Assembly (NCBI RefSeq): GCF_000204055.1
Contig: NW_006768799.1
Coordinates: forward strand, 27,299 to 91,298
Direction: 5' to 3'
DNA from: Melampsora larici-populina 98AG31
Taxonomy: Eukaryota; Basidiomycota; Pucciniomycetes; Pucciniales; Melampsoraceae
DNA length: 64,000 nt
Part shown: positions 55,992 through 64,000 of the stretch, in pieces
How positions within the stretch are numbered: the stretch's first letter is position 1
Layout: each line of letters opens with the position of its first letter
Translations under genes and position numbers: made by a program
Notes under the pieces: generated by a model
What the model saw: only the letters and a program-made list of their open reading frames with translations
Told to the model about the DNA's origin: nothing
Database searches by the model: none

Positions 55992-57224
55992 ATGGCCCAA
56001 AAAAAGAAAGCAGCGATCCATGAACCAGATGCCGATACACCGAAAGTTCATAAACCAAAGATCTACGCAAGATGGACTGAAGAAAACGAGGCGACAATGA
56101 TTGATTTTTTGTTGAATGAGAAGGAAGATGGTAGGATATCGGAATCGGGTTGGAAGAGGCAAACGTGGGACCATTGCGCAAAGGCACTCGCAGGAACCGA
56201 GCCGCCCTTGAGCCTCAAAAAAACCGCTGAACACTGCTCGACGAAGTTTACAAAGGTATAGTGTTGATCTTATCTCACCATCTTTGATCTTAAAAGTCGC
56301 CATGTTGATTCGTTTTGGACCTTTTCTTGTTGAAGGTGAAAGGAGACTTTAAATCCATCAGGGAACTTAGCAAGTGTAGTGGAATGGGCTGGTGCCCGGT
56401 GGAGATGAAGTGTGATACTTCACCAGACGTGTGGAAGTATTTGATTGAACAAGACCCAAGCCGAGCGAAATGGGTCAACACACCCTTTCCACTCTTTGAT
56501 AAGATGGAATCTCTAGTCGGGAAGATCCTGGCTTCAGCAGAGGACACTTTTGATCCGACTCAGGCCACATCAGCTCCGGTCACCCGTGCGAATAGTGAAT
56601 CATTGGTCAAGGATTCATCTGAGCACGATCAGTCTCAATCATGGGATTTTGATTCAACATACCGGCAATACGACAGCCGAGAGGATGAAGAGGACTTCCT
56701 TGTGAGTATGATTTCGAGCAACGTATCGTTTACCAATTGACTAATTTAATTTGATTGTCCAGCACCAGATCGACTCTGAAATGGTGTTACAATCCGGTTT
56801 TGTTGGCACTCCAGCTTCTCGTTGTGCCTCTCAAGTACAACAACCCAATTTGGATCTCACCTCGCGCAAGCGTAAGGAAGATCATATGGAAAATGAGGAC
56901 TTGTCCTCATCTTCTAAACCCCCGAACTCTCGACGCCGCCGGGGGAATAATGGAGCAGACGCACTTGACCTTTTTGGCGACAAGATTCTCATGGGCCTCA
57001 AATCAACTGTAGAAGAACCCCAGTCCAAAATTGATACAACTACGCTTCAAGCAATTGAAAAGATAGAGGCTGATGAGAACCTCAATGAGTTGTTTAAACC
57101 AAAAGCCATAACCATGTTCCTCCAACATCCAACAATGGCTGGAGGGTATATGGCAATCAAGAATCCTAAACTTGCTAAAGATGTATTATTAGAGATGCTG
57201 GATCAGCACACACAAAAGAAATGA
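55992..57224 (+). CDS. Harbinger-2 Myb/SANT-like protein, open across three exons
   Basis: Exons 55992-56255, 56336-56701 and 56763-57224 join in phase 0 with GT-AG introns to 364 codons including the stop. The N-terminus (MAQKKKAAIHEPDA) is basic. A trihelix/SANT-like domain follows: YARWTEENEATMIDFLL, GWKRQTWDHCAKAL, KTAEHCSTKFTK, then KGDFKSIRELSKCSGMGW. The NTPFPLFDKMESLVG block is shared with Harbinger-1 (GRPFPLFDAIGTLVKG). A Ser/Asp-rich linker, a basic stretch (SRRRRGNNG) and a helical C-terminus (TMAGGYMAIKNPKLAKDVLL) complete it. The role inferred from the family is binding the ends and partnering the nuclease. No lesion seen. Confidence 0.88.
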
Positions 57225-57333
57225 AATCCATGAATTTTGATTGAATATATGCATAGTCACAAAAGCTAAAAGAAAACATTTGAGTTTGTTATCGGAGTTT
57301 TGTGTCATATGTATAATTTATATTTCCAAACTA

Positions 57334-58712
57334 TCATAATCTGACTTGCCTTCCTATTCTCCTAGCTTCAGCTTCCTGCTGCTTCTTGTAGTCTGCCCAC
57401 ATTTGACTTGCAATCTCATCACGCCATCTTACTGCGTCCATATCATCGTTTGCTCTGTCTTCTACTTCATATATATCTGCCAAATTTGAACCCGAAGTGC
57501 TTGGTAGAGGGTTTTCAGAAAGAGCTTGGAATTCAGGGAACTCGGATGCAAGCTCGCTGCTGTCGTTGACACGGATAAAGTTGTGAATCACACACATAGC
57601 AGGCACTAATCGCACTTGAGTTTTGAATGGATAGTAAGTCCCATTTTCCATGACTTGGAAGCGCTTTTTGGACACCCCAAATATGCGCTCAATCACCATA
57701 CGTGCACTGGAATGTTGTAGGTTAAAGAGCTCTTCTTTATTTGCTGGCCTGGATTTTGAACATGAGTCAGCATTGAAATTTGAACAATCCATGTTTTTTC
57801 AAGACATACCTCTTATCCTTTAGTCTGGACCACTCCTGTAGATGGTACCTAACTCCTCGATACAGAACTAGACATTTCCGGCTGAGACTGAAGCCAGCAT
57901 CTCCAAGGTAATACTTGCCGTCAGGAACTGCCAATGATCGACGGCATGAGTCTTCCCACATAGAACTATCTGGCATTGTGCCAGTGTACCCCGGCATAAC
58001 ATATTGAAACATCATGTTGAAGTTTGCAGCTGCCAGCACATTTTGACTTAGATTTGATTTTTGGTCACGGAATCGAGGTCGGTCATCTGGTGAGACATGT
58101 ACTGGAAGGTGTGTCCCATCTACTGCGCCCACACAATCCTTGAAGTACGGCATGAAGCGTTTGTCTGAAGAAAAGGCAAGTGGAAGCAAAGTGTGCACCG
58201 TTGGCTGTCGGACCAAGCTGGTGTAAAAACTACAACCATTGACAGCATCAAGAACTTTGTGAAAAACACTGAGTGCATAATTCAAGGATCAGTTACACAG
58301 TCACTTCAGGCAAAAACATACAAAGAGCACCATACCGTGAGATGGTGTCTGGAGACCTTTGAAAGCGTTCTTCAACTTTTCGGACAGAGTTACCGGTGAT
58401 GATTGTGAATAGAAAAATCGCCATCTGCTCTTCTGCAGTCATGTTTATTGTATCTTCAAGAAGCCCTCGAGCTTTCAAATCATCCACCAATTTAAGGAAT
58501 ATGGGAGGTTTCATGCCCAGTGAATCATAAAGCCGATGTGGATTACTTGATTTCAAAAGCTCATCCAGCCATCCTTGCCCGGAAAGAATAGAGTTGTTCC
58601 GTACAGTTGGTGGTCTGCGTTGTGAATGTGATGTGTAGTATTGAGCAGCACCAAAGGCTGCGAAAGCAAGCATCTGTCTTTGAGCTAGTCGGCCTGCGCG
58701 AATAACGGGCAT
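57334..58712 (-). CDS. Harbinger-2 DDE nuclease, open across three exons
   Basis: Exons 58712-58336, 58268-57810 and 57748-57334 give 417 codons including the stop, with matching phases. The helical N-terminus includes GNSVRKVEERFQRSPDTISR. The catalytic residues are D in VGAVDGTHLPV, D in YYLGDAGFSLS and E in ARMVIERIFGVSKKRF, followed by CVIHNFIRV. The middle exon is exactly 459 bp in both Harbinger nucleases of this window and has the same phase, so the gene structure predates their divergence. There is no internal stop. It faces the Myb-like gene tail to tail with about 110 bp between the stops. Confidence 0.92.
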
Positions 58713-58988
58713 TTTGGATGTGATCGAGACTCGAGAGTGAGAGATAGCGAGAATTTTTTTAACTCCAGATCATCATTACAAAATCAAAAGTGTAGGAATC
58801 TAGCTATGTACAAAAATTGTCAGATCCTGAAACCCATGATCTGACAGGTTTCAAATCGGTCAAGATCAGGCTACCGAACACATGAAGATGTCAGACAACC
58901 TGCGAGGTAGACGTCGTCTACTCGCGCATGCGCAAGTAGACGCCTCTGAGGTGTACACCTGAGAGGTTGAAGGGCACCGAACGGGCCC

Positions 58989-60443
58989 TAAGTTTCTCTC
59001 GGTGATCTGGTAGCAATTGGGAATGGACATGGAGATGTCCCCCTAAATACACACACATGTGAGATAATGTCAACAAGATTTCACGTTGCACTTGCACTCG
59101 GCTTGGGGAAGCAGAATCTTTGGACTCACCCAGTTCCTGACCTGTTCGTCCCACACAAGAAGATGGTCATCCCAAGTGGGGCCAGCTGCCTCTTTGGCCT
59201 GGTGCACAAGTGACTCACGATCGCCAAAAATGGCAACAGGCCATTGCTTGAACATATGGGTGATTACTGGAGGCCGGAAGTCCTGATATACACCATGAAA
59301 TTCAGAAGCTCAGCCACATGTGATACATATATCCATAATGCAGCTTACCTTGATAATCAAATGCAGACTAACCACCTTGCCTTCGTCAATACTGGGCTTA
59401 CCGGCCTGGATGATGGCTTCCTCACGGGCTCTTAATACCACCGCCCGGCTATTGGCTGGGCAGATTCTACCGACTTGACCAATGCTTTGAGCATTCTGAG
59501 CTGGAATGACTCAGGAGCGCTTAGGCTGTGGTAAAGGTTGGAAGGCGGCAGGTGCAGGGTGACAAGCAATTGGGGAACCATCAGACCTAATTGGGGCCGT
59601 GGGCACCTTACAATGTACATAACAATCGCCGGTGCCAAAAGTTTGACAGCACTACGTTGCAGGTTTATCCAATTATAAGAAAACAGGTCAGAGTAATGCA
59701 CTTCATTGCCCCATTTGTATTCATATGGTTCAGGAATCTAGACTTACGGACTTGCAATGTTGTCGTACACACCCAGCATGACCGGCAGCTTTGTGCTTGA
59801 GGGCAGTGGGGCCCAACGTTGGACGAGTGCACTTGTGTTGAGGAGGGGGGTGTTTCGTACGGGGGCGTTCTTTTTCTTCACGTCGGACAACAACCGCGCC
59901 AGCAATGTTCACCGGTGGTCCATAAGCAGAGGGGTTGTATTCAATGGGATATTTATTTCCAGCGTTGATCATGGCAATCTTGTGTTTGAGCTGGTTGAGA
60001 TAAAACGTCCGGTAATAATGGCCGGAATTTGTGTTGCACTGAAAAAAAGGTGGGTTTAGCCTTTGGTCATTGAATAGAAGTGTCATTAAAACCCTCACCC
60101 GTATCTTGACGGTATCCTCACCGGCTGGAATGTAGATCAGTGATGTGTTCTTTGTAGCAGGACATGCATAAGCCCAACATGGCCTCCATGGCGTGGGGTG
60201 GGTAAGTCTTTGGATGGTGATACACGACGGTATTTTGCGCTGATGTAAGGCTTTTCTGGCATGACGTTCTTGGTGGTTGAGCAAAGCGAAAATTTGACAA
60301 TGGGACCATATTGTGCAAAAGAGAATGCCTGTTATACTGTGGTACAGTTGGCGGAAAAGTCTTTGTGTTTCATCCATGGAGAAAGGTGAAAAAAATTTTG
60401 TGATCGATAAAAAAAAAGTTGGACGAGACGCGTGGATGACCAC
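58989..60443 (-). pseudogene. Multi-exon gene truncated by Harbinger-2, unknown function
   Basis: Starting upstream, an unclear first part leads to IYIPAGEDTVKIR. An intron follows (donor GGTGAG or GTGAGG near 60100, acceptor about 60042), then NTNSGHYYRTFYLNQLKHKI and YNPSAYGPPVNIAGAVVVRR. Next come an intron at about 59750-59655, PQLGLMVPQLLVTLHLPPSN, a one-base shift, and VVLRAREEAIIQAGKPSIDE. After an intron from about 59350 to 59285 follow DFRPPVITHMFKQWPVAIFG and DDHLLVWDEQVRNW. The last exon piece (about 59043-58989) reads ISMSIPNCYQITERNL and stops at the transposon. The exons look genuinely coding; the frameshift and missing 3' end make it a pseudogene. I do not recognise it. Confidence 0.55.
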
Positions 60444-60649
60444 CTCCTATGGGTTGTAGGAGGTGGAAAGGGGAAGCGGGTACGGGGCTAGCCACACCCC
60501 TCCGCAGCATTCTTTGGTTTGGATATTCACACTAGAAGGATAGGTCAGATCCTGATATGTTTGTAACATGGGACAGTATCGTTGTGTAATTGTCATGTAA
60601 AATCACCTGATAATTATCACGTGATAATTATCAGAACATATACACCACA
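60444..60649. other. Spacer with a 28-bp perfect palindrome
   Basis: CTGATAATTATCAC at 60607-60620 is followed directly by its complement to 60634, with CACGTG at the centre. CCACCTCCTA/TAGGAGGTGG at about 60440-60465 is another inverted repeat. No gene. Confidence 0.8.
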
Positions 60650-60860
60650 GAGGTGTCTTGGCCGGCTGTAGCCGGCCATGGCAGGCCAGCGGCAGACCGC
60701 CAGCGCTTGCATAGGGACAGGCCGTCTGTAGATGGCCCTCACATGAGACGTCTGCCAGACGCCTGCTGGCCTTGTCTGCAGGCCACCTGGATTTCGCCTG
60801 CAGGCCGCCTGGATTCTGGCTTTCAACAGTCAGCTGGCTTGATGGCCCGACACATTCACC
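60650..60860. repeat. GC-rich cluster of GCCTGCAGGCC-type repeats (left)
   Basis: Degenerate units around GCCTGCAGGCCRCCTGGAT and GGCCGGCTGTAGCCGGCC stand out against AT-rich flanks. The same motif family occurs in inverted orientation at 62530-62770. Confidence 0.65.
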
Positions 60861-62529
60861 GGGTCTTTCAGCTCTTGGACACATTTGGATTTTGGACAGG
60901 CGATTCAGGCTTTTGGGTGGGCTTAGCTCAGCTCAGCAGGGGCACACAAATTGGACAAATTGATTGATTGATTTCACAGTCACCATCCTCTATCTACAAA
61001 TCTGGAAACAAGTCTAATACAAGCCTGATAAGAGACAGGGACTACGGAACATGAGAAAGACAAAGAAATCTTATAGAAAGACTCATTGTCAAGAACATAA
61101 TGGGATACTAATAAGAATGTTGTATAAATTTTGTAATTGGATTGGTTGTTAATGATCACGCAGGAAGCCAAGGATAAAGATCAAAGTGAAACCACGACCA
61201 GAAAGCCGTCTTTAACCCCACTCAAAGCGTGTTCACCAGTTACGAGAACACCTGATATCATTATCAATGACGATATCACTCCTTCATCTACTTTGACCAA
61301 TATCAATGAGCCGATGGAAATAGGAGAAAGTAAGGCTTTGTGGCCTAGTAATTTACCTCCATCGGGACCACAAACTAGTTACTCTGGTTTCAGCAGAAAT
61401 TTCAGATAGGTAAAATCTAAAACAAGCTGGGTACCAGACAGTAGAGGCCAAAAAGCTAAACTCAAATTGATTTTGACTGATGATTGAGATCACGGTTCCT
61501 GTGGTATTGAGACTTATCATAAACCAAGAAAACATCAACATCGAGTCAGGACTTTGATAACAAAATCCAATATCTTTGCTCACCCATCAGCCAGTAAGAA
61601 GGATGCGATTAGATATATGAATGTGATAGGCAATTTTTTGGCTTGTCGGATAGCTTTTAACAGATCATCCAACTGACAGTCCAGTAACTTGAACGAGGTG
61701 GAAGTGCAGGACCTGGTCGTGAGTTTTGGAAGATAAACCACCATATACCCTAGATGACACAATAGGAATTAGGCTAGATCGTGGATAACATGATGTGAGT
61801 CCACATCCTTATGAGATTTTGCTTTTCACAAGAGTGATAGAAGTACAAAAAAACTGACCAAGACAATGGTATATGTATCAACCAATTTCTTGCCATCAAG
61901 AGGGATTAGTACTGAAAGGTTGATAATGATTACAAAGAGGTCGCCTAGGTTAGAGTCGAGATCTGATTACATTCCAGACTAAGTTCGATTTTGAGCTCAT
62001 CCGTGGTGAGAGAACTGGATTGTTGTAAGCCTGCCTTTGCACGTGGGGTATGACAAGCTAGTCTAGGGAAAACAGCTGCATAAAAGACAAGGGTAGCACT
62101 ATCTATGACGAGGTGCGTGTTTTCAGAGAACTCAAATGAAAACTCTTCAAGGCAGGATTATCAAGACTGACTACAAACAGGTGACAAAACCAATCATGTA
62201 AAGTGCCATTGCCCACCTCCATCTGGAAGGTTCTTCATTGAGAGCCAAATTACAGTACTGACTAGCCCAACATATAAGGGTAAGTATCAAGAGACTGTTT
62301 TTTCTTCATATTTGTTTGTAAAAGAAGCAAGAGCGGGAGAACAGACACTTACTGAAATCGAAGATAAACCTGTGTGTTTCAAATGCTCTAAAGCACGATG
62401 AGGTTGAATTAAACCGTCTCTTTTTGAATTTGGAGTGGAAAATTGACTTTGAAAGTTCATGCTATGCAGGAGGCCAGGGATGAACGTGTCACATTTGACC
62501 TAACCAATCTCTGGTGTTGCGGACTTTGC
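60861..62529. other. Region between two inverted GC-rich clusters; decayed, no identifiable gene
   Basis: Plus-strand frames at 61149-61408 (TPDIIINDDITPSSTLTNIN) and following fragments (VKSKTSWVPDSRGQKAKLKL; FAHPSASKKDAIRYMNVIG at about 61576) look like relics of a coding sequence with many stops. Together with the bracketing clusters this might be a dead transposon. I cannot assign a family. Confidence 0.3.
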
Positions 62530-62770
62530 AACTTGAGTGATGTTTGTGGTTGGCCTCTGGTGGCGGTCTCCTGGCCTTTTGCAGGCGGATTTCTGCTTGG
62601 ATCAGGCCGCATGGAGGATGCCAGGTGGCAGGCTGCCTGTTGTTGGCCTGCAGGCCGCTCCTCATTCTTAATTTTGGAAAGAATTGCTTGCCAGAAGTAT
62701 GCCTGACTGCAGCCCGCATCCAGATGGCCTGCAGTCGGTCTTGAGGCCGATTTTTGACCTGACCATTCTC
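62530..62770. repeat. GC-rich cluster of GCCTGCAGGCC-type repeats (right, inverted)
   Basis: Contains GGCCTGCAGGCCGC, CAGATGGCCTGCAG and GAGGCCGATTTTTGACC. Read in reverse complement, CTGCAGGCCATCTGGAT matches CTGCAGGCCACCTGGAT of the left cluster. Confidence 0.6.
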
Positions 62771-63555
62771 AGACGGTGTCAGGCCAATTTCTGACAAAAG
62801 ACCCTCCCGTGGTGTACGAAAGTCCGATGCTCCCTGTTGATCAGTCAACGATCACTCCCAGAACTGATGATTTAGACCAGCTTACATTCCTGGTCTGCTT
62901 CTTGACCCCTAACCCTAACGAACACTCTGGGTTACTTCTTTGATCTCAAATTCACTACACGCATCACTCGCATACTTCACCATTTGGGCTTTCTCTGAAT
63001 ACCATCGCACACATGCCTATAGTCATGAGATCGATTGGAGCATACACTCGAGCGGAGTTTCTTGCACATTGGATGCTGTGATGGAAAGAAGAAGGGACCG
63101 GGTCTTCTGTAAGCACTCCAGTACATGTCCTATACGGGTCCAGTATTGGAGTATTGGGACAGGGGCCGTTTGCACATGGCTCAACGGGATAGCTGGATGG
63201 AATTCCAAAGGCTCGGTGTAAATTTTTCCATTATTGAGCTTTGATCAGGTCCAATGAGGCTCTTGATTCGGACCCGTTCGATTCACTGCTCATGATCCTG
63301 CCAGGTCACCAGGGCCCTGTGGGTATGGAGTGCATGAGTTACTTAAACCCTCTTGCTTTGCAAACATTGCTTCGGTGTTCCCCAGTTTTCTTTTCCCAAT
63401 TTCTGCATAGAAGGCCATTCACTTCACGTATTCGTCTCTTAGCGTTATATCGACTTTTGGCATCCACTTGCTCCTTTCAATCACTTCTATATTTGTTTAA
63501 AGTTTCAATCGTTCAGCTGGTCAACTTAGTTCCACGCCTATCTGAACCGTCTAAA
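62771..63555. other. Upstream region of the expansin-like gene
   Basis: No coding sequence is recognised. Pyrimidine-rich stretches at 63380-63540 just before the ATG are typical of fungal promoters and leaders. I could not identify a TATA box with confidence. Confidence 0.4.
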
Positions 63556-64000
63556 ATGTACAATTTCTCTCATGGCGTCGCCGTCGCCGCTTCCATGTTA
63601 CTCCTTTCGTTAGTATTTGCCTCTCCGCCTACGTCCCCTCATCCAAAGGGTCTCTTTACCAAGCGTAGCTCGATTACTGCCCCCCACCAGGGTAAGGGAA
63701 CCAACTGGGGAGGAAACTGGAAAGGCGGGAAGTACGTTGATCCCATCTTTCTACCATGGATCTGAACAGGCCCCCCGTTTAACACTCTCTTTTCACCCGC
63801 AGCTGTGTATTCGCCTATTGGGATCAACCTGCGCGCTATCCGGAGATCGCAATGGGAGGTGACAACTGGGACGATGGGTTATATTGTGGAGCCTGCATCG
63901 AAGTCCAGTCGGGTCCCAATCCGCCAGTCGTGGGAATAGTGGGTGATAAATGTCCAAGTTGTGAGAGAGAAAGTCTTGATCTCGACCCGGAGATGTGGAG
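63556..64000 (+). CDS. Secreted expansin-like / RlpA-like double-psi beta-barrel protein (5' part)
   Basis: ATG 63556 is chosen because it is followed at once by a signal peptide (MYNFSHGVAVAASMLLLSLV, FASPP) and a Kex2-type KR site near residue 36. Exon 1 ends at 63731 before GTACGT. Exon 2 starts at 63803 and restores the frame: NCVFAYWDQPARYPEIAMGG, then DDGLYCGACIEVQSGPN, VVGIVGDKCPSCERESLDLD. The Cys pattern, the GA-CIEV strand and the (V/I)GDxCPxC...LDL motif are those of the DPBB fold in expansin-like and barwin-like fungal proteins, which act outside the cell on cell walls. The C-terminal CBM63-like domain, if present, lies beyond the window. Confidence 0.87.

Larger units (their letters stand above)
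55676..58988. mobile_element. Harbinger-2: PIF/Harbinger transposon with two open genes
   Basis: The right end reads inward GGGCCCGTTCGGTGCCC (58988 leftwards). The best left match is GGGCCAGTACGGTGCCC at 55676-55692, flanked by TCA against TAA on the right. A second similar stretch starts at about 55768 (CCGTTCGGTAC, then GTGTATACCTCGGAGG) and matches the right subterminal region, so the outer 90 bp including a poly-A run may be an aberrant end. Convergent Myb-like and DDE genes are as in Harbinger-1, but the sequences are quite different. Confidence 0.82.

Noticed and set aside
55060..58991. Harbinger-2 inserted within the LINE RT, with RT continuing at 58989
   Set aside because: Joining gives a few plausible residues (SQFAKFLS), but a stop follows at once and the downstream minus-strand exons are far more protein-like; not supported.
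62904..62920. CCCTAACCCTAACG, telomere-like repeats
   Set aside because: Only two units, inside ordinary sequence; too short for an interstitial telomere array.

Overview
The window looks like a repeat-rich stretch of a basidiomycete genome, most likely a rust fungus (Pucciniales; Melampsora- or Puccinia-like). The evidence is short GT-AG introns, AT-rich spacers, several multi-exon protein families that I remember only as anonymous multi-copy families of rusts, and dense nested transposons. The species is not proven. There are no rRNA genes, no convincing complete tRNA genes and no CRISPR arrays. Two runs of exactly 100 N (37164-37263, 54720-54819) are assembly gaps.

Layout. 1-422 is the end of a long LTR seen twice more in the window. 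0.8-10.8 kb holds three eroded multi-exon genes of unknown function (two on minus, one on plus). 11.9-12.5 kb holds a gag-like fragment. 15.1-28.3 kb is a decayed Ty3/gypsy chromovirus (element A) with two cut-and-paste transposons nested inside it: a PIF/Harbinger (15376-20265, TTA target duplication) at the gag/protease junction and a hAT (23875-27614, 8-bp duplication) inside the integrase. 29654-30234 is a MITE with an 8-bp duplication. 30726-38381 is a second chromovirus (element B, minus strand) with two LTRs that look identical and a 5-bp duplication; its reverse transcriptase is split by a 1629-bp solo LTR. 38440-39209 is a Harbinger-type MITE and 39449-40154 a solo LTR.

42174-49372 is a tyrosine-recombinase retrotransposon of the DIRS order (Ngaro/PAT-like), minus strand, with split direct repeats A1-ORFs-B1-A2-B2 and genes for gag, RT-RNase H and tyrosine recombinase. 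Its RT is interrupted by another solo LTR (45485-46200). Distal to it lie a tRNA-like SINE head, a 237-bp tandem duplication, a decayed unknown gene, a third copy of the 1.63-kb LTR, a LINE RT fragment and a second Harbinger (55676-58988). Both genes of that Harbinger (Myb/SANT-like and DDE nuclease) read open through well-formed introns. A broken gene, GC-rich repeat clusters and, at the right edge, the start of a secreted expansin-like protein (63556 onward) complete the window.

How it fits together. Almost everything is mobile DNA, and insertion order can be read from target duplications and from empty-site comparison between elements A and B. The least expected observations are two related solo LTRs that each carry tandem cassettes shaped like micro-exons, a self-priming signal in element B, and the complete split-direct-repeat architecture of the tyrosine-recombinase element. 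The expansin-like gene is the only clear candidate for an ordinary host gene.
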